Source: an uncultured Halieaceae bacterium (GTDB lineage Bacteria; Pseudomonadota; Gammaproteobacteria; Pseudomonadales; Halieaceae). From it: a DNA stretch of 53,222 nucleotides. Positions 8,429-17,378 of this stretch are shown piece by piece; position 1 is the stretch's first letter; each line of letters begins with the position of its first letter. The DNA lies in assembly GCA_913045375.1 (NCBI GenBank), contig CAJWQE010000009.1, forward strand, positions 1-53,222. The letters are read 5' to 3'. The notes under the pieces were generated by a model. It was not told where the DNA came from and did no database searches. It was given only the letters and a program-made list of their open reading frames with translations. A program made the translations under genes and the position numbers.

Positions 8429-9070
8429 TTACCCGAAGCCCAGGGCTTTTGCTTCTTTAGCCAAAATAGTGGCTACGGCAGGCTCACCCCGCACGGCCTT
8501 AATGAGGGCAGCGAACTTGGGGTACGTGTCGCTGCACACCTCATAGCCTGCATAGCTCGCGTTCACGAAGGGCGTTACCAACGTCAAGTCGGCGATAGAG
8601 AACGTACCAAACAGATAACCCTCACCGGGTAACTGTCCCTCGATATAGCTCAGAAGAGGCGGTAGTTTCTTATCTATAATTGTGGCGATCAGTGCCTCGT
8701 CGGGGTCTTGCTTGAAAGCACGCGGGCGCATAAAACGCTGAAAAAAGATTCCCGCCGCAAGCTCGGCCACGGGTCCGGATGCGAAATCATCGTACCAATC
8801 GGCCATTGCCTTATCCGCTAGATCAGTTGGGTAAAAAGGAATATCCGGATAGGCGGACTCAAGGTAGCGGCAGATCACTTTGGAATCACCAAGCGTCAGA
8901 TCGCCGTCCACGAGCGTCGGAATCTTTCCCAACGGATTGAGCTTTTTATAATCCTCGTCACCGGTAAAGGGCATTTGCGTGACCATTTCATACTCAAGGC
9001 CTTTGAGCTCAAGGGTGATCAATACTTTTCTGACAAATGGAGAGCCGTGAACGCCGTGGACTTTTAACAT
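8429..9070 (-). CDS. glutathione S-transferase
   Basis: A 213-residue cytosolic GST. The N-terminal thioredoxin-like domain (about 1-78) contains GSPFVRKV, the cis-proline segment GKIPTLVDGD and the glutathione-contacting LGDSKVICRYLE. The C-terminal all-helical domain includes GTFSIADLTLV, the helix-6 N-capping motif. The ATG is preceded by GAGG at a good distance. It converges with the two-domain DsbA-like gene and diverges from an HCCA-isomerase gene, so three glutathione-linked folds lie side by side, suggesting conjugation or isomerisation of an organic substrate; the substrate is not evident. Confidence 0.9.
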   Translation of the reverse strand: MLKVHGVHGSPFVRKVLITLELKGLEYEMVTQMPFTGDEDYKKLNPLGKIPTLVDGDLTLGDSKVICRYLESAYPDIPFYPTDLADKAMADWYDDFASGPVAELAAGIFFQRFMRPRAFKQDPDEALIATIIDKKLPPLLSYIEGQLPGEGYLFGTFSIADLTLVTPFVNASYAGYEVCSDTYPKFAALIKAVRGEPAVATILAKEAKALGFG

Positions 9071-9229
9071 GAATGCCTCATTTCTTGTTGTTATCGCTGA
9101 TGTGCCGTCCGCTTACAGAATGTAGCACTTTTGACGAGCGGATGAACTGGTCTCAGGGCTTGCATCAATTGGACGCAGCGACGAGCATTGAGTGGTTTCA
9201 CGCCTGCATTAATTTTTAAGGATGATTAC

Positions 9230-9835
9230 GTGGCGCAACTGACTTTCTTCTACGATCTTTCTTCCCCTTGGACCTACCTTGCATTCAACAATGTTCAAGA
9301 AGTCATTGCGGAGACGCAGGCCACTGTGACATGGCGTCCCTTTCTGGTGGGTGGTGTGTTCAACGCGGTCAATCAGAGTGTTTACGCGGCGCGCGCTAAC
9401 CCAACGGATCCCAAAGTCATCCATAACTTCACTTGGCTTCACGAGTGGGCGCGTCTCGCGAACTTACCGTTGGATTTCCCGACAGAATATCATCCAGTGA
9501 AGTCCGTGTTACCCATGCGCATGTGCTGCGCACTTGAGCACGATCAGGAGGTCCTCAAGGCTTTCACGCAAGCCGCGTTTGATGCGTATTTTGCTGACGG
9601 TCGGAACATTGATGACCCTCTTGTAATGGCCGATGTGGCTAGGAACATCGGTCTCGATGGCGAAGCGCTGTTAAGTAGGGCGGTTGAGCCTGCAATCAAG
9701 GATCGGCTGCGAGCCAACACAGAAGAGGCCATCGCTAGGGGTGCGTATGGCTCACCCACCATGATTGTCAACGATGAACAGCTGTACTTTGGTAACGACC
9801 AGTTACCACTGGTGCGTCAGGCGCTTGCTGGGTAG
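9230..9835 (+). CDS. 2-hydroxychromene-2-carboxylate isomerase / DsbA family protein
   Basis: A single-domain GST-kappa/DsbA-superfamily protein of about 201 residues. It starts with the strand and loop LTFFYDLSSPWTYLAF, in which Ser-Pro replaces the CxxC of disulfide oxidoreductases, as in glutathione-dependent HCCA isomerases of aromatic degradation. The C-terminus has GAYGSPTMIVNDE with the cis-proline and ends on YFGNDQLPLV. GTG at 9230 is preferred: AAGGA at 9218-9222 sits seven bases upstream and the fold begins there. A TTG at 9188 would add 14 residues. The true substrate is unknown because no naphthalene-pathway genes are near. Confidence 0.85.
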   Translation: MAQLTFFYDLSSPWTYLAFNNVQEVIAETQATVTWRPFLVGGVFNAVNQSVYAARANPTDPKVIHNFTWLHEWARLANLPLDFPTEYHPVKSVLPMRMCCALEHDQEVLKAFTQAAFDAYFADGRNIDDPLVMADVARNIGLDGEALLSRAVEPAIKDRLRANTEEAIARGAYGSPTMIVNDEQLYFGNDQLPLVRQALAG

Positions 9836-9846
9836 GGCAGGTTAGC

Positions 9847-10533
9847 CTAAAACAGCTTGTAACGGGGGCCTCGAGGCCTGGGGACAATGTGTGTCTCGGG
9901 TAACTTGCACAAGCGCTCCATTTTATTGACGCTTCCGTCCGCATATTCCCAGATGAGGAACTCACCGTCACGGTAGCGCCTGACCACCTTCGGTCCCCAG
10001 CCGAACACATAAAAATTTAAAATTTTCTCTTCCCAAATCATCGAGGCGGAGGTCCGCATGCAAAAGTCTTTGCCACCGGCGGTAAACAGTACGTTGCCTT
10101 CTGTGTCGTTCGTATTTAGCCCACCCGTACTGTTTGGTCCATAGTCATGAATAAGGCCAGCAGCCGTGACGACGACGCGCTCGCCACACTGCTCCACGCG
10201 CTCGATATGGCCGGTTCTGGCGCCCGCTATAGCTCGCCACAGACCACGAATATCATCTGCACCCTCTGACAATGGCTCCGTGCAGTCCCTCAGCACGGGG
10301 AGTGGGAACTGTGCATAGCCACAGTCTGGGGTATTGCCTTTGGGAATGTCGCTCGCAGTCAAACCACTGCCATCTAATATCGGAAGTTCACAGTAATTGA
10401 TCTGTGAGCCATCACCCGCCAATGTGGCGGGGTCGATCGTCAGTGGTGGGCGTGGCGACAAGTAGGCGAGCCAGAACAGACCTGCAACAATAAGAAAAGA
10501 GCCGCCGAGAACGTATTTGAGCAAGCGGAACAT
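9847..10533 (-). CDS. membrane-anchored protein of unknown function
   Basis: I do not recognise this 228-residue protein. Residues 4-24 form one hydrophobic segment (LLKYVLGG to WLAYL) that is probably an uncleaved anchor with the rest outside the cytoplasm. The exported part contains seven cysteines, consistent with disulfides in the periplasm, and aromatic-rich strands near the C-terminus (NFYVFGWGPKVVRRY). ATG 10533 is chosen because AGGAG lies upstream and the anchor starts there; the frame stays open further up but runs into the neighbouring gene. It is 46 bases after the DUF2855 gene on the same strand and may be co-transcribed. Confidence 0.6.
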   Translation of the reverse strand: MFRLLKYVLGGSFLIVAGLFWLAYLSPRPPLTIDPATLAGDGSQINYCELPILDGSGLTASDIPKGNTPDCGYAQFPLPVLRDCTEPLSEGADDIRGLWRAIAGARTGHIERVEQCGERVVVTAAGLIHDYGPNSTGGLNTNDTEGNVLFTAGGKDFCMRTSASMIWEEKILNFYVFGWGPKVVRRYRDGEFLIWEYADGSVNKMERLCKLPETHIVPRPRGPRYKLF

Positions 10534-10579
10534 AACGTGACTATCTCCTAGCTTTTGAGGCTCCTCGGGTGTCAGGCGC

Positions 10580-11683
10580 TTAGGGCCGAAGGATGATGCC
10601 TTCCTCGGCACCCACCTCACCGTCAAGCATGTCGCGGATTTTTTCCGTCATGGCCTCGGGTCCATGCGACTCCGACAATTGAATCCAGCCACTTGCGGCC
10701 ATCATGAAGTCAATCATGGCAGCCCCCATTTGGCGCATCATCGCGCCTGACCCGATGCGCTCACGCAATACGGCAATTTGATCGGGTGCTGACCAGAATA
10801 CGGGTTTTGCGCCGGGTAGATCGCGGTTCGCTCCGAAGGCACCTGCGTTCCAGTGTGTTTTTCCCACGGCGCCCGAGTACGGGATCGTATTGCCCAGCCG
10901 TGTATGAAGTGCAGCGACAACATCGGCGTTACCAGCGACATCAAAAATGAGTGTATCGGCCCCCACGGGTATTAGGGGTACTTCATCGTAGGTGAGAACC
11001 GTGTCGTAACAGTCCAAGCCTTCCACAAATGCTTTGTTCTTAGATGAGGTAAGGCCAATCGTTTCGATTGTTCCCGAGAAATGCTTCCGCATGAGATACC
11101 CGAAACCCATAGCTGTTTTTGCTGAGGCAGACGTAACGACAATGCGCTTTGCGCCGTAAAAGTCATGATCCTCGCAGTAGCTTTGCATCAGGAATGACGT
11201 ACCAAATAAGGGCCTGAAGAGCATGATGGCCTCTTCAAACTCCACAGCATAGCCAGGCTCGGCTTTGGTGAAGGCGTATTCGTTATAAAACGGTGGCACA
11301 ACAGCCCGACATTCACGGGTATCAGAAAAACCACCGTGACTGACGTCGCCGGGGATCATCGTTATATGAGAGGCGATGGGTAGGAATCCGTAGATCCGGT
11401 CACCGACGATGATATCTGGATGGTTCGACTGAACGATGTCTCCATAACCCCAGCACGGCAAGTTTGCATAGCCCTCACTGGCGGGATAAATATCGAGATA
11501 CCGGATTAATCCTGACTTGCCCGCGAAGCCATAGCTGATGGAATTCGCTGTCAATGCAATCTTATCGACTCGGACACGGATCTCGCCGTCGACTAGGCCA
11601 TCGTTTGGTTCGGGCTGCAGTTCCACGCGAGACTGTCGGAAATCATCGATATCGAGAGAAAGTGTGTAGGCTGGGTCAGTCAT
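10580..11683 (-). CDS. DUF2855 family protein
   Basis: A 367-residue member of the DUF2855 family, distant relatives of the medium-chain reductase (zinc-independent alcohol dehydrogenase/quinone reductase) fold. Visible features are an N-terminal GroES-like part with VRVDKIALTANSISYG and PCWGYGDIVQSNHPDI, then a Rossmann-like part with IVVTSASAKTAMGFGYL and DTLIFDVAGN. Members' reactions are not established. The start at 11683 (MTDPAYTLS) matches where the family's conserved N-terminus begins. The open frame continues upstream to 11890, but the extra residues look non-coding. No clear ribosome binding site is present. Confidence 0.8.
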   Translation of the reverse strand: MTDPAYTLSLDIDDFRQSRVELQPEPNDGLVDGEIRVRVDKIALTANSISYGFAGKSGLIRYLDIYPASEGYANLPCWGYGDIVQSNHPDIIVGDRIYGFLPIASHITMIPGDVSHGGFSDTRECRAVVPPFYNEYAFTKAEPGYAVEFEEAIMLFRPLFGTSFLMQSYCEDHDFYGAKRIVVTSASAKTAMGFGYLMRKHFSGTIETIGLTSSKNKAFVEGLDCYDTVLTYDEVPLIPVGADTLIFDVAGNADVVAALHTRLGNTIPYSGAVGKTHWNAGAFGANRDLPGAKPVFWSAPDQIAVLRERIGSGAMMRQMGAAMIDFMMAASGWIQLSESHGPEAMTEKIRDMLDGEVGAEEGIILRP

Positions 11684-12100
11684 AGCGAGTGTCAACGGTT
11701 GCTCGAGTGAATTTCGACCATAGGTTATGGCATAAATAGTGTCAATAAAGGATGCCGAGCGTCGAAACGGGAAGCATTGACTAATTAAAAAGGCTAACCG
11801 TAAGGCGGATAAAACCGTGATCCTACCGTTTCGGCATGTTTGCGATCGGTTAAACTCGACACCGTGATGTTTCCTCTTATACTTCAGCACCGGCGATTTT
11901 GAGTTGGGGCGTTAAGAAGCAGAAAAAGCTAGCCGAGCGCGCGGAACGACAAATAACTCAGCCATAGGCCAGTTGATAAACAGTAAGCGAGCAAACCAGG
12001 ACTGAGCCATCTGGAAACGCTCCGAAATACGCAGAACGCGTGGAACAAATTGCGCGTTGAACGAATAGCGCATTAAGCGACTAGAAAGGTACACGAACCG
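11684..12100. promoter_or_regulatory. divergent intergenic region between the DUF2855 gene and psd
   Basis: About 417 bases without a supportable gene. The reading frame of the DUF2855 gene extends into it, but codons there do not resemble a conserved protein. AAAGG at 12086 is a reasonable ribosome binding site for psd. I see no strong promoter, terminator or riboswitch-like structure. Confidence 0.4.
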
Positions 12101-12790
12101 ATGAACATGATGGATGCAGTCATTCTGCCAATGCACCCAGAAGGGCGGAAATTTGTGGCAATTTTTGCCGTGTTTGCTCTTGTTTTGGGGCAGATCTGGG
12201 AGCCCTTGTTTTGGGTGGGACTGGGTATCACGGTCTGGTGTTATTACTTCTTCCGAGATCCCGAGCGAGTCGTACCCCAGGGCGAGAATTTCATCATTTC
12301 GCCTGCGGATGGTGTGGTATCACTCATTCAAGAAGTGACACCGCCCACTGAGATGGGGTTGGGTGACGAACCACTGACCCGTGTGTCAGTGTTTATGAAT
12401 GTCTTTAATTGCCATGTAAACCGAGCGTGTATTGATGGCACCGTAACTAACGTGACGTATCACCACGGGAAGTTTTTAAACGCTTCTCTCGATAAGGCCT
12501 CGGAGCACAACGAGCGCAACTCCATCACGATTTCTAGAGATGATGGTCTCGCTATCGGAATCACACAGATTGCGGGGCTCGTTGCTCGACGCATCGTCTG
12601 TTTTGTCGAAGAAGGCGCAAAACTGAGCGCCGGCGATCGCTTTGGACTGATTCGCTTTGGCAGCCGACTCGATATTTACCTTCCAAAAGGTGTGGGCCCA
12701 GCCGTTTGTCTCGGTCAGAAAACCGTGGCGGGTGAAACCGTTTTAGCACACTTGGACCAACCGCAGGCTCGCCTTGGGGTTGCCAAGTGA
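12101..12790 (+). CDS. psd: phosphatidylserine decarboxylase proenzyme (short type)
   Basis: Decarboxylates phosphatidylserine to phosphatidylethanolamine at the inner membrane. The 229-residue form belongs to the short class with an N-terminal membrane hairpin (about residues 17-50, then the FFRDPERV motif), not the longer class of E. coli. Self-cleavage should occur between Gly187 and Ser188 in RFGSRLD, the serine becoming the pyruvoyl group. His105 and surrounding VFNCHVNR are conserved in the family. The stop overlaps the pssA start by four bases (GTGA). An ATG three codons downstream (12110) is a possible alternative start. Confidence 0.92.
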   Translation: MNMMDAVILPMHPEGRKFVAIFAVFALVLGQIWEPLFWVGLGITVWCYYFFRDPERVVPQGENFIISPADGVVSLIQEVTPPTEMGLGDEPLTRVSVFMNVFNCHVNRACIDGTVTNVTYHHGKFLNASLDKASEHNERNSITISRDDGLAIGITQIAGLVARRIVCFVEEGAKLSAGDRFGLIRFGSRLDIYLPKGVGPAVCLGQKTVAGETVLAHLDQPQARLGVAK

Positions 12791-13542
12791 CCGAACCACT
12801 TGATCGTGATCTGACCCAAGCCAAGGGCCGCGTGCGGCCATTGGCGTTGCTCCCCAACTTTATGACGTTGGGCGCAGTTTGCGTGGGTCTGACGTCGGTG
12901 CGCTTTGCACTGGATGGTCGAATTGACATGGCGGTAATTGCACTCGTGGTCGCCATGATTCTTGATGGCCTTGATGGCCGTCTTGCGCGTGCGCTTAACT
13001 CGACTTCGCGCATCGGTAAGGAATTGGATACGTTGGCTGACTTTTTCAATTTCGGCATCGCACCCGGTCTGATACTGCATTTGGCGTTGTTCAGTGATTC
13101 GACCCGAGTTGACTTCACATGGGTTGCGATCATGGTTGTCGCCGCCTGCTGCGCGTACCGGTTGGCACGGTTCAATGCCAACGAGGGCTCCGATCCAGCC
13201 AAAACGTTTGAAGGGGTGCCGGCACCGACACTCGCCTTACTAACTCTCATGCCAGTTTATCTTTACCTGCTTGATTTCAGTTTCGTGACGCAGTCACCAG
13301 GCTTGATATCGGCCTACCTTATTTTTTGTGGTTTCCTTGCTGTATCGCAGGTGCCAACGGTCTCACTCAAGTCGTTCAAAATCCCCTCGGCTTACATGTT
13401 TATTGTCGTTCCCATGATGATCATGCACATGGCAAGCCTGCTGATTTACCCCTGGGAGACGCTCACTGTAATGAGTCTGCTGTATCTCGTTTGCATGCCC
13501 ATTTTTGCGATTCGGCACCGCTCACTGACCGAAGCAGACTGA
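12787..13542 (+). CDS. pssA: CDP-diacylglycerol-serine O-phosphatidyltransferase (type II)
   Basis: Makes phosphatidylserine from CDP-diacylglycerol and serine, supplying the substrate of the overlapping upstream psd. The 251-residue protein has six to eight hydrophobic segments and a perfect CDP-alcohol phosphatidyltransferase signature: Asp63-Gly64, Ala67-Arg68, Gly77, Asp81 and Asp85 with the canonical spacing. This is the integral-membrane type II enzyme, unrelated to the phospholipase-D-like PssA of E. coli. The start is GTG at 12787. The two overlapping genes form a complete two-step phosphatidylethanolamine module. Confidence 0.92.
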   Translation: MTEPLDRDLTQAKGRVRPLALLPNFMTLGAVCVGLTSVRFALDGRIDMAVIALVVAMILDGLDGRLARALNSTSRIGKELDTLADFFNFGIAPGLILHLALFSDSTRVDFTWVAIMVVAACCAYRLARFNANEGSDPAKTFEGVPAPTLALLTLMPVYLYLLDFSFVTQSPGLISAYLIFCGFLAVSQVPTVSLKSFKIPSAYMFIVVPMMIMHMASLLIYPWETLTVMSLLYLVCMPIFAIRHRSLTEAD

Positions 13543-13759
13543 ACGCCAGGCACTTGAGCTAGACCAAAGCCCTGCGTTACGCACGAGCAATGGGCCTAAG
13601 CATCAGAGAGGTCCTAGGAAGGCGTATAAAAAAGTGGTCTCTTTAGTATGCAGTCGCTAAAATCTCGCCAGTCTCTGGGGGCTCACGATGAATACTGCAT
13701 CGTTGGCATCGTAGTAAAAACAAAAAAATAAGCACACACAAAACAAAGCAGGTAACCAA

Positions 13760-14911
13760 ATGATTGCACGTCATATTTTTGATTCTGACCACGATGTATT
13801 CCGTGATGCAGTGCGAAAGTTCTTAATGGATGAAGCCTACGAGCAGCACGCGGAATGGGAAAAAGAAGGGCAGATTGACCGCAACTTTTGGTACAAGGCG
13901 GGAGAGCAGGGCATGTTGTGCCCGGGTGTTTCCGAGGAGTACGGCGGTGTCGGTGCGGACTTCCGTTACAACATGGTGATTGCGGAAGAGGTATCCCGTT
14001 TAGGCCTAACGGGTATCGGGTTTTCGCTACACAATGACGTGACAACACCCTACCTAACCAACGTTGCCAATGAGGCGCAGAAGGAAAAATTTCTGCCCCG
14101 CTGTGTCTCCGGAGATTGCATTGTCGCTATTGCAATGACGGAACCCGGCACAGGTTCCGACTTGCAAGGCATTAAGACATCAGCGGTTGATAAAGGCGAT
14201 CACTACCTTCTGAATGGATCAAAGACCTTCATCACCTGTGGTCAACAAGCCGATATCGTGCTGGTTGTGTGCCGAACCAATCCGGATCCGTCAGCAGGCG
14301 CTAAGGCGTTTAGTATTCTCATTGTTGAAGACGGCATGCCGGGTTTTGAACGCGGTCGCAATCTCGATAAGTTGGGTCAGAAGGCGCAGGACACGTCGGA
14401 ACTCTTTTTCAATGATGTCAAAGTGCCTAAAGAGAATTTGCTGGGCGAAGAGGGCATGGGTTTCATCTACCTCATGCGAGAACTTCCCCAAGAGCGTCTG
14501 AGTATTGCCGTATCGGCCATGGCAAGCTGCGAGGCGGTCATAGAGCAGACGGTAAACTACGTGAAGGAGCGCAAAGCCTTCGGTAAGAGCATTGCTGAAT
14601 TTCAGAACACACAGTTCACGCTAGCGCAGTTGCAGGCTGAGGTGACCTCTATGCGCGTCTTCATTGACCGATGCGCCGAGCTACTGCTCGAGAAGGAATT
14701 GACGACGGTTGATGCGTCTAAAGCAAAATTACTGGCCACGGAATTGCAGGGGAAGGTCACTGACCAGTGTGTTCAGCTACACGGTGGTTACGGTTACATG
14801 TGGGAATACCCGGTGACACGCGCCTACGCGGATGCACGAATTCAGCGTATCTACGGTGGCACCAGTGAAGTGATGAAGCTAATTATCGGTCGAGACTTAC
14901 TGTCTGATTAA
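13760..14911 (+). CDS. long-chain-type acyl-CoA dehydrogenase
   Basis: A FAD enzyme of 383 residues catalysing alpha,beta-dehydrogenation of acyl-CoA in beta-oxidation. It has the three-part fold with AMTEPGTGSDLQGIK and GSKTFITCG in the middle domain. Its C-terminal IYGGTSEVMK carries glycine where medium-chain enzymes have the catalytic glutamate. Instead Glu245 in ELPQERLSIA occupies the long-chain/isovaleryl-type catalytic-base position, closely resembling mammalian LCAD. Electrons would go to ETF. The 217 bases upstream contain only an A-rich stretch before the ATG and no gene. A strong terminator follows, so it is probably monocistronic. Confidence 0.92.
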   Translation: MIARHIFDSDHDVFRDAVRKFLMDEAYEQHAEWEKEGQIDRNFWYKAGEQGMLCPGVSEEYGGVGADFRYNMVIAEEVSRLGLTGIGFSLHNDVTTPYLTNVANEAQKEKFLPRCVSGDCIVAIAMTEPGTGSDLQGIKTSAVDKGDHYLLNGSKTFITCGQQADIVLVVCRTNPDPSAGAKAFSILIVEDGMPGFERGRNLDKLGQKAQDTSELFFNDVKVPKENLLGEEGMGFIYLMRELPQERLSIAVSAMASCEAVIEQTVNYVKERKAFGKSIAEFQNTQFTLAQLQAEVTSMRVFIDRCAELLLEKELTTVDASKAKLLATELQGKVTDQCVQLHGGYGYMWEYPVTRAYADARIQRIYGGTSEVMKLIIGRDLLSD

Positions 14912-14930
14912 TAGGTAGCTAGCAAATAAA

Positions 14931-14956
14931 AAGGGCAGCCTAGGCTGCCCTTTTTT
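14931..14956 (+). terminator. intrinsic terminator, probably bidirectional
   Basis: AAGGGCAGCC and GGCTGCCCTT form a perfect 10-base stem around TA, followed by six T. A-rich sequence on the other side would give a T-run on the minus strand, so it can also end the converging cyclase-family gene. Confidence 0.92.
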
Positions 14957-14974
14957 GTGGGTTATTGAAGAGTG

Positions 14975-15928
14975 CTACCACATTGCCACGGGGTTAATGA
15001 TCATTTGAACTGCCCCTTTCAAACGCGCCTGGCCGAGAACAAACATGAACTCGTGAACGCCTTCATCGGCTAACCGTCCCGTATTCATTGTCTCGAGAAT
15101 GTAAATGCCGTGCTGTTTCAAGAGAACGACGTGGTCGTAGAAGATTTTGTCACCCGCACGCGGTGGTACTGCGCCCAGACCCCAGGTGTCAGCACCGACG
15201 GCCATGGGTTTGAGTCCAGCTAAAAAGACTGAGGCTTCGTTGGTAATGCCCGGGATACTTCCCGCCCACAGGGAGGGGTTTTGTTTGAGTGTCGCATCGG
15301 TGTAGCCAGTGTGCAGTAGGACAACATCACCTTCACCAACGGTGACTCCCTGAGACTTCATGGCAGCTTTGATGTCGTCTGACGTGATGGGTTGTCCGGC
15401 TTGAAGCGAATCAACACCCATTTGCTTGGCGATATCGATCATGACACCGCGCCCGACCATGGGCGGAATGCCGCTAATGTCTAGCTTCGTAAGGCCGGTG
15501 ATAATTGAAAAATCTTTGCCTTGGTTGCAGTTGTAGAACTCTCCAGCTTCACCCATGTGCCCCAAGCCGTCGAGCTGCGGCCCCGTACCTAGCCACATCT
15601 GCAAGACGTCATCGTTTGAGCTGGCTTCCCAGCCCACACCCAAGTCCGCGTTGAACTGCTGGTTTGGTTGAACAACCTGGAGTTGGGTATAGCGAGGTGG
15701 GTAGGCTGGCATGCCCGGTTCGATAACGATACCAAGCGGGTGACTTATTCCTTTTTTGACGAGTTTGGCAGCCGCCGCTGTGCGTTCAGGGGTTACTCGG
15801 TTTGCAGCACCAATTTGATCATCGGCGCCCCATGGCGAGGGAACGCATTCATCCGCTGATACCGCGGAAGTAGCGACGATCAATACCAGCGAAAGACTTG
15901 TTCTAATGAGATTGACGATAAAGCTCAT
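14975..15928 (-). CDS. exported cyclase-family (kynurenine-formamidase-like) hydrolase
   Basis: A 317-residue protein of the metal-dependent cyclase/formamidase superfamily. Residues 1-25 are a Sec signal peptide (hydrophobic SLSLVLIVATSAVSA), so the mature enzyme is periplasmic, unusual for kynurenine formamidases. The core shows GTGPQLDGLGHMGE, a variant of the family's HxGTHxDxxxH metal motif in which the first His and the second Thr-His are not matched, then VVLLHTGYTD and AVGADTWGLG. The substrate is unknown; relatives act on N-formyl, cyclic ester or amide bonds. It converges with the acyl-CoA dehydrogenase and diverges from the CoA-transferase gene. Confidence 0.8.
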   Translation of the reverse strand: MSFIVNLIRTSLSLVLIVATSAVSADECVPSPWGADDQIGAANRVTPERTAAAAKLVKKGISHPLGIVIEPGMPAYPPRYTQLQVVQPNQQFNADLGVGWEASSNDDVLQMWLGTGPQLDGLGHMGEAGEFYNCNQGKDFSIITGLTKLDISGIPPMVGRGVMIDIAKQMGVDSLQAGQPITSDDIKAAMKSQGVTVGEGDVVLLHTGYTDATLKQNPSLWAGSIPGITNEASVFLAGLKPMAVGADTWGLGAVPPRAGDKIFYDHVVLLKQHGIYILETMNTGRLADEGVHEFMFVLGQARLKGAVQMIINPVAMW

Positions 15929-15994
15929 GATGATTCCTTTTATTGTTGTGAGTCGCTTTGTTTGTCGACGAGATAGACAAGCTGAACATCAAAA

Positions 15995-16016
15995 ATGGTG
16001 ACTGCCTCGTCACCAT
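15995..16016. promoter_or_regulatory. inverted repeat, candidate operator
   Basis: ATGGTGAC and GTCACCAT form perfect 8-base arms around the 6-base spacer TGCCTC, in the 289-base gap between the divergent cyclase-family and CoA-transferase genes. No T-run follows, so it is more likely a protein-binding site than a terminator. The inner TGGTGAC/GTCACCA arms recur at 22414-22437. Confidence 0.5.
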
Positions 16017-16217
16017 CACAACATAACGCGGGTCACCGCCAGGGCCAAGTGGTGATAGCAATGCTAGTCCCAAGTGATGGTCAGCCTATGAGTGGCAATT
16101 GGAACTGTTTCCTTGGGATGCGGTCGAGTTCTCAACGCATCCCTATAAGCTGTTTACGGATTGCATCAGGTCACTCTTGGTGCGAGCATCGTTGCCTTCT
16201 CAAGTAGGGGGTAGGCG

Positions 16218-17351
16218 ATGAGCAAGGGTGCGTTAGACGGAGTTAAAGTGGTCGAGATAGCAGGGATTGGACCAGGTCCCTGTGCGGGAATGATGTTGGC
16301 AGATATGGGGGCAGAGGTAACGGTCATAGATCGCCCAGTTGCCGATCCCGATGCGGCAGCAGCCTTTGCGAAATACACCATCTTTAACCGCGGCAAAAAG
16401 TCAGTTGCATTGAATTTAAAGGACCCTGATGCGGTCGATGCACTTCTTAAGTTAATCGATACAGCAGACGTGTTGATTGAGGGGTTTCGCCCTGGCGTCA
16501 TGGAGCGGCTCGGCCTCGGCCCTGAGGTGTGTTGCGGGCGAAATCCAAAGCTAGTCTACGGCCGCATGACAGGCTGGGGTCAAACCGGCCCGCTATCGCA
16601 TGCGGCGGGGCATGACCCAAACTACATTGCCCTCACCGGCGCGCTTTGGGCGGGGGGTAGTCATGAGCACAGACCGACAGCGCCATTGACCCTTATCGGT
16701 GACCTAGGCGGTGGCACTATGATGCTGGTATTCGGTGTTTTGAGCGCCATTATCCACGCGCAAAAAACGGGCGAAGGTCAGGTGGTGGACGCGGCGATTA
16801 CTGATGGCGCCGCTTATATTTCGACGCTGTTGTGGGGGATGCATAACTCCGGGCAAATGACGGATGTTCCCGGTTCGGGGTGGGCTGACTTTGGTTCCCC
16901 TTGGCACGATACGTATCAGTGCTCGGATGGCGAGTACATCACTGTGTGTGCGCTAGAACCCCAATTTTATGCATTGCTTATCGATGGCTTGAATCTCAAT
17001 GATGACCCGATGTTTGCCAATCAATGGGACAAAGAGCAGTGGCAGGCCGGCAAGGAAAAGTTCCGTAGTATTTTCGCCGCTAAGACCCGTAAAGAATGGT
17101 GTGATCAATTCGAAGGAACCGATGTGTGTTTCGCACCCGTTCTTAATTTTTCGGAAGCGCTTGAGCATCCGCATAACGTCGCGCGTGAGACCTTTTTTAC
17201 CCGAGACGGGATTGCACAGCCAAGCCCCGCGCCGAAGCTCAGTGCAACGCCGGGTGCGGCCGGCACAGTACCGACACCAGGGACACATACCGCTGAAGTG
17301 TTGGAGGCTTTAGATCTCGATTCTGAGACACTTAAGAAATTGGTTGGTTAA
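16218..17351 (+). CDS. CaiB/BaiF family CoA transferase, alpha-methylacyl-CoA racemase-like
   Basis: A 377-residue member of the class III CoA-transferase family. It begins with GVKVVEIAGIGPGP and has the family segments NRGKKSVALNLKDP and VLIEGFRPGVMERLGLGP. His132 in GHDPNYIALTG and Asp162 in GDLGGGTM keep the 30-residue spacing of the catalytic His/Asp pair of bacterial alpha-methylacyl-CoA racemase, favouring a racemase acting on branched acyl-CoA such as pristanoyl- or sterol-side-chain-CoA over a transferase. GGGGG at 16206-16210 precedes the ATG. The succinate-semialdehyde dehydrogenase gene follows after 27 bases, so the two may be co-transcribed. Confidence 0.88.
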   Translation: MSKGALDGVKVVEIAGIGPGPCAGMMLADMGAEVTVIDRPVADPDAAAAFAKYTIFNRGKKSVALNLKDPDAVDALLKLIDTADVLIEGFRPGVMERLGLGPEVCCGRNPKLVYGRMTGWGQTGPLSHAAGHDPNYIALTGALWAGGSHEHRPTAPLTLIGDLGGGTMMLVFGVLSAIIHAQKTGEGQVVDAAITDGAAYISTLLWGMHNSGQMTDVPGSGWADFGSPWHDTYQCSDGEYITVCALEPQFYALLIDGLNLNDDPMFANQWDKEQWQAGKEKFRSIFAAKTRKEWCDQFEGTDVCFAPVLNFSEALEHPHNVARETFFTRDGIAQPSPAPKLSATPGAAGTVPTPGTHTAEVLEALDLDSETLKKLVG

Positions 17352-17378
17352 CAAAATAACGGCGGGATTTGCACGCTG

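Noticed and set aside
11684..11890. N-terminal extension of the DUF2855 protein
   Set aside because: The frame is open, but the added residues look non-coding and family members start at the internal Met.
12561..13250. Minus-strand open frame of 229 codons opposite psd and pssA
   Set aside because: Antisense shadow of two overlapping genes; Arg/Ser-rich and without recognisable domain.
15995..16207. Small plus-strand open frame of 70 codons before the CoA-transferase gene
   Set aside because: Its start lies in the inverted repeat, the composition is not protein-like and there is no ribosome binding site; better read as regulatory DNA.
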